From Sergeia podlipaevii (taxonomy: Eukaryota; Euglenozoa; Kinetoplastea; Trypanosomatida; Trypanosomatidae), in the NCBI GenBank assembly GCA_030849805.1, contig JASANZ010001816.1, positions 1 to 17,365 of the forward strand: 17,365 nt of DNA. Reading direction: 5' to 3'. The position numbers and the translations under genes are program-made. The notes beneath the pieces were generated by a model that had not been told where the DNA came from, ran no database searches, and saw only the letters and a program-made list of their open reading frames with translations. Within the stretch, counting starts at the first letter, position 1. Each line of letters begins with the position of its first letter. Below, piece after piece: positions 1 through 9,295 of the stretch.

Positions 1-300
1 TGCCATCAAGATTGAGAGCCTTCAAGGATGTAAGATTTGACAGGCCATCCAAGCTGCTCACGAATTCGCACCTCGACAAGTCCAGACGTTCAAGAGCGGT
101 ACACCCCGCCAGTGGTGTAAGATCCGCCACAGCTGTGTACTGAAGATTAAGCTCCTTCAAGGATGTAAGATTTGATAGGCCATCCAAGCTGCTCACGGTT
201 TTGCACCCTCCTAAACGCAGAATTTCAAGAGCTGTACACGCCGCCAGTGGTGTAAGATCCGCCACAGCTGTGCCCTCAGGTCTGAGAGCCTTTAAGAATG
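1..300 (-). repeat. 135-bp tandem repeat encoding paired LRR units
   Basis: The plus-strand word gatccgccacagctgtg occurs at 121 and again at 256, a spacing of 135 bp. Positions 1-120 match 136-255 with scattered substitutions, and the 256-300 part matches 121-165 before similarity decays. The period is exactly 45 codons, so copy-number change keeps the reading frame. It lies inside the LRRP coding region and probably continues beyond the window. Confidence 0.85.
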
Positions 301-835
301 TAGAAGTTAATAGGTCAGCCCAGTTTATCAGAAAGCGGCAGCAACAAAGGTCCAGTTGCTCAAGAGCTACGCATTTTCTCAAAAGCTTTGAATCTGCAAC
401 TTTAGTTCCTGACAGATTCAATACTCTCACATTCAAAAGTGTGGGTGTCAAGGGTGTGAGATCCGTTGTTTTACATCTGCAGAGGTCGAGCTCCACCACG
501 TTAGGCAAATTGTTGATCCACTCAAAGGTATCACAGTTTGTTGATACTTTCAGCCTAATCGGCACTTTGTCCCTTTCAAGCCACCACCTCATTACACTCA
601 TGGCATCTTCCGTAGCTTCTACCTGTCTGACAATGCTGTCCGCCTTCATGTATTCACAAATACCTTTACGCGAAATCGAAGTGACTTTAGCCTCTGGAAT
701 GGCATACCCAGATTTGCATTGCTCTGTGGAGTACCGTGTGTATGGGTGAGCACAAGAAAACGCCAAGGAGATAGTCCTCCAGCTCCCATATTCGTTTGCC
801 CCGTATTGAGCAACGGATTGAATAACAAATGTCAT
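1..835 (-). CDS. Leucine-rich repeat protein (LRRP family), partial at window edge
   Basis: An uninterrupted frame of 278 codons runs from an ATG at 835 off the left edge; a TAA sits directly upstream in frame (838-836), so the start is well fixed. Residues 1 to about 95 are a non-repeat N-terminal region. From about residue 105 the protein is built of leucine-rich repeats such as LSNLTSLKELNL and ADLTPLAGCTALERLDL. The last part is a tandem DNA repeat of 135 bp (45 residues, two LRR units): plus-strand blocks beginning at 256, 121 and the partial block 1-120 are nearly identical. LRRs form curved protein-binding solenoids, and trypanosome LRRPs form families often near subtelomeres. No signal peptide or membrane segment is seen. 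The partner and role are unknown. The N-terminal region is clearly related to the broken LRRP at 9296-9921. A 182-aa frame on the opposite strand (201-749) is antisense shadow. Confidence 0.85.
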   Translation of the reverse strand, partial: MTFVIQSVAQYGANEYGSWRTISLAFSCAHPYTRYSTEQCKSGYAIPEAKVTSISRKGICEYMKADSIVRQVEATEDAMSVMRWWLERDKVPIRLKVSTNCDTFEWINNLPNVVELDLCRCKTTDLTPLTPTLLNVRVLNLSGTKVADSKLLRKCVALEQLDLCCCRFLINWADLLTSTFLKALRPEGTAVADLTPLAACTALEILRLGGCKTVSSLDGLSNLTSLKELNLQYTAVADLTPLAGCTALERLDLSRCEFVSSLDGLSNLTSLKALNLDG

Positions 836-873
836 TTATGCAAAATGGCAGTTAAGGATACTAAGGCATACAG

Positions 874-911
874 CTAAGAATAAAATACGGAGGAAAGGAA
901 AAAAGGAAAGC
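874..911 (-). promoter_or_regulatory. Predicted spliced-leader acceptor for the left LRRP
   Basis: On the minus strand a C/T-rich tract (about 910-888) is followed by an AG at 875-874. This gives a predicted 5' UTR of 38 nt before the ATG at 835, with no upstream ATG. It is a prediction from the tract-plus-first-AG rule of trypanosomatid trans-splicing. Confidence 0.5.
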
Positions 912-1379
912 GTTTTCGCTGCTTGCATATAACATTCCTCCAACAATAGAGTCTGATTTCTCCCATTTTGAATTAAATTTCAGTACAATTAGTCGCAATC
1001 TTACTAAGTGCAAAGAAACCCCCGACCTCCTCCACCACTGTAAAATCCAAGGGCCGCTATCGAAACAAGCCCGGTGGTGGGTGGGATCGATTTGAAAAAG
1101 CTATAGGTCAATTCTTTTGCATATTTTTGTAAAGAAAAAAAAATGGAAAATCCAAAGCAATAAATCAATAAGAGAAAACAAAATAACTGTTAGGCATATA
1201 TCCTGTGCCGTGCATACCAAAGATCTCCTCCAACGCCAAGCGATGTTCTCTCTCACCGCCTGGCCTCCATTCACCTCTCATTTTCTTCAAAAGTATGAGC
1301 TCTTAATTGGAGTGCGTCTCGCTATGAAGTGAGCCATTGAGTAGTGCTGATGCTGCTAGGGTTTGTCTGCCACACTGCT

Positions 1380-1745
1380 TTACATATGCCTCCCTGAGTC
1401 CTTAAAGTATCTATAATTCCGTACAGACTGCCTTGAGAGGAAACAGGCATCTATGTTTAATGCGATGAGGAGCAGGCAGTTGTGAGTCCAGTTCACCCGT
1501 TCAATCCAAGCGCCAACACGCACCTCACGATCACGTCCTCTGGCTGCACCGAGATGATTTCTGCAGCACTGCAATTTGCAAAAGACGGTGCCTTCACATT
1601 GGCTTTCTTCAGGCATCGACCGTATATCAGCGGCCTTCATCGCCTCTGCGCCACTCCAAACGTATCCGTTTACGTTGCTGCCTAGTGTCATCGCACAACA
1701 CCGGATAGCGCGATTATAGAATGAATTAGCGCTGCTATCGAGTGC
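1380..1745 (-). pseudogene. Possible decayed coding relic, identity unknown
   Basis: A frame of 103 codons from ATG 1688-1691 to a stop at 1380 extends upstream without a stop to about 1743, in a stretch visibly richer in G+C than its flanks. A second minus-strand frame over about 1495-1625 also reads protein-like (for example the peptide CSAAEIISVQPEDVIVRCVL), and shorter open pieces continue to about 1190. This is what an old gene broken by frameshifts looks like, but I recognise no family. No clear splice signal precedes it. It could equally be non-coding sequence of chance composition. Confidence 0.2.
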
Positions 1746-2934
1746 TTAGTGATCAGTACGCCTCCTTCAATGAGAAAAAGTGCTGCATAGTCGATGAAAA
1801 CACTTCCCTTGAACAAGTGCATTTAATGCTGAAGTAGTCAGCGCTCTATACTACAGTAGAATGTGCATCATACAATTTAGAAAAATGCTTCAAAGGTTTT
1901 GGAAAGAAAAAAGAATAGTTATCGCACAAGATAAAGAAAAACAATTGCACCACACATAATAAAGCAATACAAAGGCTGATGTTATGTACCCATAGCAATA
2001 CAGAGGTCCCTCCTGCAGAATCACACCTTTCAGAGGTTATCTTGACAAAAATAGACAGTACCAACGCTCACTGCTTGTCTAGCTGTCTTGAGCTGTTATG
2101 ATTGTTGATTTTAGAGAGGGTAGGGAGAGGATCACAATATAAGCTGTTCATATTGTTAACACTGAGAGGCCGCTGTCTTTGGAAATACCACAAACAAAAT
2201 TAGCAAATAAAAACATATTACTAAGTTGGTATATATCAGAAAAATAGACAGATAAATGAATACTAACAACAAAATATCGCTTCATTTAAGCAACGCAGTA
2301 TAATATGCATCAAAGATATAAATAGACACACTGTTGCTGAACATTCATTACACTTTTTATAGAGTGTCAAGAATAACATCTTCCACAAGTGTCTAATGTC
2401 GAATCCTGAAAGAGAAAATAGAAAAGTAAGCTAGATGGCTGTATAGCTGTTTAATAGTCATCATTGAAAGTAATCTAAAGTGTGCTTAGCAGAGATCGCT
2501 TTTATTGATCCTCTGGCTGTGTTGAGTATCATAAAATTTTCTGCAACCTACAAGAACTATTCATTGTTTTTTTATGAATCATCTTTTGCAATGTGTAAGA
2601 TAACTCCCCGCATACATACTTTTGAAGTGAGCTATTGGTTCTTACCAGGAGGGTTCCTTGAGTAAGACAGTTGAATATACATTTTTTAAAAAGGTTAAGA
2701 CTCGTGCTTCAGTCTTATCTATATGTATATAAATACAGAAACTTTTCGTGCACAGATCTTACAAAATAACGACAAAATACAATGTCAACGGTATTCTTGA
2801 CAGCGCATAGCTCCTTAATAAAAAAAATAACACCATTCAGCAATCTTGTTTTCTTTTCCTGTAGCTGTTCACCTCAAAACAAAAAAGAAACACAGTCGCC
2901 CTTGTATATTGCAGCACAGCAGACACCCTTACAC

Positions 2935-4458
2935 TCATATTGTGATTTTGATTTTACGCAAGGATTCCCCACACACGCTGCGAAGCAACAAACGACTGTG
3001 ATTTGTTGACGGCAACAGCTGCATGTACTTATCAGAGAGAAACTTCTCTGCAAGACGGCGCGAATCATCGTTGAACATCATCGGCAAGTACCACTGAGCA
3101 AATGGAAGTGCCTCTCTCATACGTCGCTCTTTTTGAGGGCCGGCCATGTGTACCACCATGGGGAACACACGATGTGTGACATCCTCCACAATATCCACGC
3201 CATAACGCGGCTTCAGGGACAGAAGCGGCGGGGCAATGTCAATCACACCACTGCCCCCATGCACGCGACGCTTGGTAAAACTCGCAGGGCCACCGGACTG
3301 CTGGTACACCGTGCGGATGTAGTTTCGATCAATCGGATAGTAATACTCTTCAATAGATATTCTGCGAGACGCATTGTTCAACTTATCAATCTTGAAAGGA
3401 AAATCGTAGGTGAGTACTCCATTCGTTTTAGCAGCGGGCCATCTTTCGTTGATCAGCTGATAATACTTATGCGCTTTTGATATAAACAGAGCTGCCAACT
3501 CCACAAGTTCGTCAAGCTGCATCACCCCCGCGCGCAACCCATTTGATGAACGCATGTCTTGCCACTGAGCGGGATCGTTCGCAATCAGCGCGCCACTGTC
3601 CATCTCCCAGTACCGGAGTTCCTTGTACAGATGGACCAGAACACTCTGATCGCATATCCATGTGCCACCCATAACAGGAGTGTGTGTCTTCGTGTATTCC
3701 ACAATGGCTTGGTACACCTCACGCAGTGCCCACACACGCGCAACAACAGTGCCGCTGTTCAAGTAGTGCATACTGTTAAGGTGCGACCTCACTCGTGGTG
3801 CGAGCACCATCCCGTGTTCCTCCGCGTATGTCTTCGACGCATTCATCATGGGGTCATAGTCTGCTGCGCAAGATTTCTGGTCACCAAAGAAGTGTGGAGA
3901 GTGGCAATTGCTTTCCCCTGAAACCACAAACGGCGCCGACTTGCGTCCCTCGCGTACCGCGCGCGGATCCACTTCACGCGGACTGGCAGCCGACTCGGCG
4001 ATGAAGCGATCAATATACGGGAGCGGGTCCATCCCGGTGAACAAGGAGTCAGAGTCAGTGAAAATCAGCACGTCGTCGTCAGACAGACCCGCTTTGTCAA
4101 TCGTCGCTAGCACAATATCAATTTTACTTAAAAGCCGAAAGTCTTGATAATGATATCCAATGACAACTGTCGGCAGTCCACTCATATACGCAGAGGCAAC
4201 GTTGATGCACAGCTCATCGGTGATGTGTGTGCTGACAACAGCCGCCATCACACGCACCTCGCCACCCTTGCCATCCGGGCGGCGCAGGTATACCTCCTCC
4301 TCATTGATTGGTGAGGGTTCTAGGGATTGGGGTTCGCTGGAAGAGGAAAGCCACCAAAACAACATGACCTGAAGCACAATAAGCAAACACACGGCAGCGC
4401 GCAATGCCCACTTCATGCATTTGGGGAAGCTGCACATAACGTGCCCTCTACTGGTCAT
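2935..4458 (-). CDS. Putative type II membrane glycosyltransferase (GT-A fold, PLOD/procollagen-galactosyltransferase-like)
   Basis: This 507-residue protein has a short cytosolic tail, a single hydrophobic segment at about 17-37 and a lumenal domain: the plan of a Golgi/ER type II glycosyltransferase. Motifs fit a metal-dependent GT-A fold: VLIFTDSDSLF with the DxD at D135/D137, YLNSG at 232-236, CDQS at 269-272 (acidic-Gln pair) and a late HMAG with H437 where such enzymes place a third metal ligand. Cysteines at 185, 197 and 269 could form disulfides, and N-glycosylation sequons occur at N206, N362 and N486. This arrangement is like the glycosyltransferase domains of lysyl hydroxylases and collagen galactosyltransferases; donor and acceptor are unknown. 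The start at 4458 is the first ATG after the predicted splice site; M8 is an alternative. It lies between an aquaglyceroporin gene and an LRRP gene on the same strand. The glycosyltransferase class is an inference from motifs, not from a database match. Confidence 0.65.
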   Translation of the reverse strand: MTSRGHVMCSFPKCMKWALRAAVCLLIVLQVMLFWWLSSSSEPQSLEPSPINEEEVYLRRPDGKGGEVRVMAAVVSTHITDELCINVASAYMSGLPTVVIGYHYQDFRLLSKIDIVLATIDKAGLSDDDVLIFTDSDSLFTGMDPLPYIDRFIAESAASPREVDPRAVREGRKSAPFVVSGESNCHSPHFFGDQKSCAADYDPMMNASKTYAEEHGMVLAPRVRSHLNSMHYLNSGTVVARVWALREVYQAIVEYTKTHTPVMGGTWICDQSVLVHLYKELRYWEMDSGALIANDPAQWQDMRSSNGLRAGVMQLDELVELAALFISKAHKYYQLINERWPAAKTNGVLTYDFPFKIDKLNNASRRISIEEYYYPIDRNYIRTVYQQSGGPASFTKRRVHGGSGVIDIAPPLLSLKPRYGVDIVEDVTHRVFPMVVHMAGPQKERRMREALPFAQWYLPMMFNDDSRRLAEKFLSDKYMQLLPSTNHSRLLLRSVCGESLRKIKITI

Positions 4459-4570
4459 GAGTGCGATTGCAGGTCAAAAGGTTCTGATGTGATAGAGAAT
4501 TGACACTGAAAAACGTCACGCTGTGCACAGATGAAAGCCCGCTATATAGACGTTGAAAAAAGGTTATAGT

Positions 4571-4590
4571 CTACCAAAAAAAAAAAAAGT
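4571..4590 (-). promoter_or_regulatory. Predicted spliced-leader acceptor for the glycosyltransferase gene
   Basis: A run of 13 T on the minus strand (plus-strand A at 4576-4588) is followed at once by GGTAG, with the AG at 4572-4571. The predicted 5' UTR is 112 nt with no ATG before 4458. Confidence 0.55.
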
Positions 4591-6104
4591 AAAGATGAAT
4601 ATGAAAGCAAGGAAGTATACCATTGGCATGCGGAGCAAGTGATAGTCAACCATATCAAAGCAACAGAGTAGCAAACAAGCTTAAGAGGCGACCGGTGCAT
4701 CTCAAGTGACCTTGAATGGTGGCTAGTCCGATGATCTGTTGCCATCACCACCGACTAGAAGAACTATAACAACTGCTTTATTCTTACGGCATGGAAAGTA
4801 CGCAGCCTCACCTCCAACATCCACATTTGTAATGAACCTCAGAGAGAAAGAAAAATGCATTCCAACTACTAACTCATGCAAAACAAAAATAGGGAAGCCA
4901 AGCATCGTGTTAGTACAATGTTTAAACTCAATAGATTCTGTCTCCCTGTTGTGCATCATGACATTCAATAGCATACCCACCCACAATCAACAAACTAAAT
5001 TAAAGCAATTTTATGAAAAAAGATAAAAATGAATAACTGGCAACAAAGCACAATGCTTCTTTCTTTTTCAGTGATCGGATAAAAATTGTAAAACGGTGAC
5101 AAATGGAAACCTAACAAGTATGAATCACTTCAAATGTAAATATGAAACAAGCATAAAATGATTCTGCAAAGCCTCATAACTTGAGCGCAAATTATACACT
5201 GTTTCATCAACAACAGTACTACCAACTACTGTGCGTTCACTCTGCTTTCATAAATAGTGATCCATCAGAAAAAGTCCAGTCGTCAATGTATAGACATGAA
5301 TGAACCAAACTTGCTAGAAATTCTATAAATAAGGACGCTGCTAAGCAGAAATTTTCGGTCCATAGGAAAAATAAGATGCCTGTTAGTATGCTTGGAGAGG
5401 GCGTACGTAAAATGAAAACAGTTGAGAAGCGCTTTGCCTGAAGTTAGTTGATGCTTTATACTGATATTATGTTTAGGAGTTGGCCAAAAAAAAAAAAAAG
5501 GCAAGTGCGAGAGTAGTACTAGACAGTAGTTGCCGCAGAAAGACAATCAGCACCACATTAGACGTAGGGGTTGTGTGTAAAAGTGAGGGACGCATTAGTA
5601 CAAAAAGCCTGACTGCATAATAATCGTGTCACTGAATCGCTCACTATTGTTTGCAAAAGCGCATGTCATATAATCGTTTAAAAAAAAAAAGTGGCAAATA
5701 GTGGTATCGTGGTAGAATAACGACGTGGGGGTGAGAAGCAAGCAGAAAAAGCTACAGCTAAACGACTTGTAGCGTCCATTCTCTGGCGACACAATAAATA
5801 GAAAATATGAGCAAAATGATGTATGTTCTGGGAATGAAGTTTGAAAGTGGAGCCGTTGAGGTTCCTATACTACTTAAAAAAAAGAAATGGAAGCTGCACG
5901 ACCTAAAATGAAAAGAGTCGCATCTTTCTATTAGTAGATAAGCTATGATGTCTTCCCCCTCTACATTCAAAAAAAGATGAGATCAAGAAAAGGAGTGAGG
6001 AGAGAGGAGTGGTTGTAGGTTACTAGGATAAATAAGAAGAAGATAAAAACGGTATGAACGTTGTACCAAATTACATCACAAAATGATTTCCAAAGTTTCT
6101 TGAT

Positions 6105-6136
6105 GCTGTTGGTGTCGTCGTTGCTGTTGCTGCTGT
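6105..6136 (-). repeat. Degenerate CAG/CAA trinucleotide tract in a 3' UTR
   Basis: The plus strand reads a run of ttg, ctg and gtc triplets; in the sense of transcription it is a cag/caa/acg-rich tract. It lies about 400 nt downstream of the aquaglyceroporin stop codon, so it is most likely in that gene's 3' UTR. No function is indicated. Confidence 0.45.
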
Positions 6137-6531
6137 CACATAATCCTGCAAAACATCGGTAACTCTCCCCAGTTCCTGATAAACAAAATAAAAATAATAA
6201 GAAAAATGAATAAAAAATTATGAATCAAATTGAAAAAAAGAATGCTGTGTTTCACACACATATATGTTTCTTTCCGCATATGTCCAATTGCAGAGAATTC
6301 CAATCCTTCCAAAAAATAAGTATATAAAAAAAAGAAGCACACATACATATTTTTATATAAAATAGCGTTTTCATTTGTATAAAATCAACTAAACTAAGAA
6401 AAATGATGCATAAATATAAATGCAATTTTTTGATAAGTGCTACATGCCACATAAACTTGAAACAGAACTTGAGAACTCTGCTCTTAGCGCACGTACACAG
6501 TGTATTAAAAGGGAAAAAGAAAAACTTCCCT

Positions 6532-7494
6532 CTACGAAGACTTTGGAGGAATAATAAAGACTGCATAGAGAAAACACCCAACGACGGCCCCGAAAAAAGG
6601 AATGAATGTAGGGACCCAAAAGTAGTGGTTATCCTTTGTAAACGGATCAGAGGAGTTAAAAATCAAAGCTGACGTTATCCTCGGCCCGAGATCGCGAGCA
6701 GGATTCATGGCGTAACCCGAATTGATGCCTGTTGTGATGCCAAGAACAAACACAACCATGCCCACAGCAATTGGCTTAAAATTAATCGCAGGGGTCATAT
6801 CTTCATCGCAGATACCCATGATGCACATGAGGAGAATCATCGTGTTCAGAGTCTCACTCCAGACTGCGCTGCCAAGAGAGACATGGGGGCCTGGGTACGT
6901 GCAGAAGATACCTCCAACTTTATCTGTCATGGTCTCATTTGGCTGCAGATTCTTCTTGGTGACGTCAAAGTTGTCCTTGAAGAGGCCATACACGCAGGCA
7001 GCGCCAGTCATGGCACCAAGGATCTGGGCAATGATGTAGCCAGGGAGCTTCCGCCAAGGGAATGTGCCAAGAAGACTGTTGGCAAAAGAAACAGCAGGGT
7101 TGAGATGACCGCCAGAGGCTCCCATGCTCACGAACAATGCCATGGCAAGGCCCATGCCCCATCCAAAGGTGACGGCAAGGTAGCTGGCGTTGGGACTCGC
7201 GTTGGGGCCGTTAAATGTTGTGGTGGCCACCACGCCGTTACCGAAGCAGATGAGAAGCATGGTGCCAAAAAACTCGGCAAAGTACTCGCGGTACGCATAG
7301 CGAATTTTATGCAAGGGGTAGCTGTCGTGGAGCAGCCAGTTGCGGTGAAAAATGCTTTTATTTTCCTCAATTCCCATTTCATTGCTGTCGAGCGGATCAA
7401 CAGGTTCACTCTCATTATCGTAAAATGGTTTATCGACGGCCATCGCAACGGCAATGTCCACCTGTTGACGTTCTGTAACGGATCCGGAAGACAT
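6532..7494 (-). CDS. Aquaglyceroporin (major intrinsic protein family)
   Basis: This 320-residue channel moves water, glycerol and small neutral solutes across a membrane. It has an N-terminal cytosolic arm (1 to about 70), six membrane segments and both NPA boxes intact: SGGHLNPAVS (N132-A134) and GYAMNPARDLGPR (N264-A266, R267). The aspartate after the second NPA-Arg (D268) is the glycerol-facilitator signature. By position relative to bacterial GlpF, the selectivity filter reads W112/G252/Y261/R267, the WGYR set I recall for T. brucei AQP1 and AQP3. It is not the altered filter and NSA/NPS boxes of AQP2, the drug-uptake channel, so this copy should be a conventional aquaglyceroporin. I cannot decide between AQP1-like and AQP3-like orthology. 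The start is the first ATG after a predicted splice acceptor. A 221-aa antisense frame (6883-7548) is a shadow. Confidence 0.93.
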   Translation of the reverse strand: MSSGSVTERQQVDIAVAMAVDKPFYDNESEPVDPLDSNEMGIEENKSIFHRNWLLHDSYPLHKIRYAYREYFAEFFGTMLLICFGNGVVATTTFNGPNASPNASYLAVTFGWGMGLAMALFVSMGASGGHLNPAVSFANSLLGTFPWRKLPGYIIAQILGAMTGAACVYGLFKDNFDVTKKNLQPNETMTDKVGGIFCTYPGPHVSLGSAVWSETLNTMILLMCIMGICDEDMTPAINFKPIAVGMVVFVLGITTGINSGYAMNPARDLGPRITSALIFNSSDPFTKDNHYFWVPTFIPFFGAVVGCFLYAVFIIPPKSS

Positions 7495-8339
7495 CTGAAA
7501 GTGATAGCTTATGCAGAAAATGCTTGTTCTTCTTCTTTATTTCCCTAATTATCTATGTAGAAGTATAATAGACAGTTTAATGTTGAAATTCTTTACAACA
7601 ACAAAAGGAAAAAGGGATACAGAAGGGAGAGAGACTCAATTAAGACCATATGAGCTGATAAAGTAAAATCGCGCATTAAAAATAGAAGCATGGCACAAAG
7701 AGAATATCGCATTGAGTTTCAATTGCAGTACAAGAAATCAATAAAAAGTGTAAATGAAAATATTTACTATTTATCGCATTGAATTGTATGAAGCAAATTA
7801 GCATCCCTTTATACTGAATGGGTAAACAAAAAGAAAACTACTATTTATATGAGCACATATAAATACATATGCACGTACGAAGGATATGCAGTCCCACCTA
7901 ATTCGTTGAGAGACTGAGTCTAAAACTGCACATTTACACATGCATATAAATATATCCTTGTGTCACTGAAGTGGAGATAACAATAGTAGCATGTGCAAGA
8001 CATCTCAGCTACTAAATCGTTCTCACATTATCGATGCCTCAATTTCGCAGAATCATGTAGCATATGTCAAGTAGACGCAGCCAAGCAATTTGTAGAAAGC
8101 AAAAACATATTTTTTTTAAAAAAAGAACACAAAAAGTTTCTGAACCAGCTGCTTTGAAAACGGTATTTTTGTATTGCCGCGAATTTCCAATATTCCCTTC
8201 ACTATATGATGGGAGAAAGTCGTGTAACACGAGTGTAACGAACACGAGACTACATAAGCACATGAAATGACACCTCAAGCAACGTATCTCTGTCGGTCAG
8301 CATATTTTCTTTTCCTTCGTAAACACTTATTTTCAGGTC
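7495..8339. other. Spacer between retroposon tail and aquaglyceroporin gene
   Basis: About 0.85 kb of A/T-rich sequence with only small low-complexity frames (for example 8039-8278 minus, 79 codons, no recognisable features). No leucine-rich repeat coding appears here, so the 3' half of the LRRP broken at 9296 is not found on this side of the retroposon tail. The aquaglyceroporin 5' UTR and splice acceptor occupy 7495-7636. Confidence 0.6.
7591..7636 (-). promoter_or_regulatory. Predicted spliced-leader acceptor for the aquaglyceroporin gene
   Basis: On the minus strand a pyrimidine-rich tract (about 7634-7604, tctctctcccttctg then cccttttttcc-like sequence) is followed by the first AG at 7592-7591. 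The predicted 5' UTR is 96 nt without an upstream ATG. Confidence 0.55.
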
Positions 8340-9295
8340 TGCTCTGGCGCGGCAACCACCATTCCAAAAACTACCTTACAAACAATCGCCTAGAGCTCCA
8401 AATGCGTGAAGACGTGGAGACCGGTCCCTCAGTCAGAAGGCGGTGCGGGGGGCTCAGGCTAGATCGGATGCTCGATGTGGATCGATATCGCTTTCTGGGC
8501 TTCACCTCACTCTTTTCATCCATCCTTGTGTGCAAAGCCGAAGCGGGGAGGGGAGGGGAAACTATTAAGGGAGGGGGAGGGATACAGTCTGCTCGGGAGC
8601 GGAGACAGCGGCGGCCTCTTCATTCTTCTCCGGAGAGTCGGTGAGGGTCGGAGCAGGTAGCTTAAAGACTTCGACCAAGTACATGGCAGGCTCCTTGCTG
8701 TTGAAGAGTTTGTCTCGCTTTATCTCCTGTAGTTTGTACTTGTTTCTGATAGTTGCTAAAGCTGGGCAGATGAGAAAGTGATTCGAAGTTTCCATACGCC
8801 TCGTGTGTCGGAACGATGGGTCCCTCTTTACCCTGTACTGGGCATCATTGTAGTGCCTATCTAAGTGTGTTGAGAGGGTGGTACCGTTGGCAAATGTGTT
8901 GCTGCATTGAGGGCAGAGGAGCCTAGTGGAGGGATTCTGAGCAGTAACACGTATGTCCTTCTTCGCAGCAACCGTGTACTGTCTCACCTCGGGGTGCCTA
9001 GTGTGCATATGGGAGGCAAGGCCGGCTGTGGACGTATAGGGGCGTTTGCAGAAGCTGCACGGGTGTAAAAAGGCTTTTGCGCAAGGCGCATTGTGCAAGT
9101 GAGGGCGCTGCCATCCGGCGCGGGCAGCTGTGGGGCGCTACGAGCGCACTGAGTGTCCCAGGTCTCTCAGGCAAGGATTTACCCCAGGCCTGTATGCCGA
9201 AGTCGCGACTCCGCAAACGTACGCGAGGTACATTTGCAGGCTCCTGGCTTCCCCCATGGCGGGGTACTAGTCCCTGATAGCGCGAAGAGGTGGGC
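8340..9295 (-). mobile_element. 3' fragment of an ingi/L1Tc-clade non-LTR retroposon
   Basis: A block clearly richer in G+C than its surroundings carries, on the minus strand, the zinc-finger C-terminus typical of trypanosomatid non-LTR retroposons (next entry) followed by a GC-rich putative 3' UTR. No endonuclease, reverse transcriptase or RNase H motif is present, so this is a strongly 5'-truncated copy. The outer limits are estimates: about 9295 is where LRRP-like sequence ends, and about 8340 is where base composition drops. No clean poly(A) tail or target-site duplication could be identified by eye. Confidence 0.6.
8565..9137 (-). pseudogene. Retroposon C-terminal C2H2 zinc-finger region (truncated ORF)
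   Basis: The frame is open from 9137 (just after a TAG at 9140-9138) to a stop at 8565. It has no in-frame ATG near its beginning; the first usual start-like codon is TTG at 9098. Counting from that TTG, the first finger is C14-x2-C17-x12-H30-x4-H35 and the second C62-x2-C65-x12-H78-x3-H82. About 30 residues later comes METSNHFLICPALATIR, the His/Cys segment commonly seen after the RNase H/zinc region of LINE-like ORFs. In ingi/L1Tc elements such a domain binds nucleic acid during target-primed integration. Here, without the catalytic domains, it cannot act autonomously; whether the remnant is ever expressed is unknown. A C2H2 host protein is a weaker alternative, because the flanking frame has a stop and lies inside an LRRP. 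Confidence 0.65.

Larger units (their letters stand above)
836..2934. other. Intergenic spacer with no intact gene
   Basis: This is about 2.1 kb between the glycosyltransferase gene and the left LRRP. Most of it is A/T-rich with many short runs and should hold the 3' UTR of the former and the 5' UTR of the latter. A less A/T-rich island at roughly 1190-1745 is annotated separately as a possible relic. Around 1026-1083 there is an imperfect inverted repeat (cctccaccac versus gtggtgggtggg). I see no tRNA-like or snoRNA-like element that I would defend. Confidence 0.6.
4459..6531. other. Intergenic spacer, AT-rich, no gene supported
   Basis: This is about 2.1 kb between the aquaglyceroporin and the glycosyltransferase. 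Short frames on both strands (up to 109 codons) are low-complexity, rich in F/S/C or K/N, and show no family features. They are best explained by the A/T-rich 3' UTR of the aquaglyceroporin mRNA. Long A runs on the plus strand (about 5485-5499, 5680-5690, 5877-5884) are T tracts in the transcribed sense. A degenerate trinucleotide stretch at 6105-6136 (tgttgctgttgctgctg type) reads CAG/CAA-like in the sense RNA. Confidence 0.6.

Noticed and set aside
201..749. 182-codon open frame on the plus strand
   Set aside because: It is antisense to the LRRP frame (835-1), which has LRR motifs, a stop just before its ATG and a splice signal. The plus frame has no family features and opposes the transcription direction.
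1026..1083. Imperfect inverted repeat that might be a transcription terminator or structured RNA
   Set aside because: The stem is short, the loop is about 35 nt and there is no conserved context; it is insufficient to call a structured element.
5283..6581. Series of 65-109-codon minus frames rich in F, S, C and I
   Set aside because: These are typical chance frames in T-rich 3' UTR sequence; they overlap one another, start inside other frames and have no recognisable domain.
6883..7548. 221-codon plus-strand frame
   Set aside because: It lies opposite the aquaglyceroporin coding region, is His/Gly/Lys-rich as expected of an antisense reading, and has no motif or splice signal.
8039..8278. 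79-codon minus frame with hydrophobic stretches
   Set aside because: It shows no LRR pattern and so cannot be the missing LRRP 3' part; it is cysteine/phenylalanine-rich low-complexity reading of AT-rich DNA without its own splice signal.
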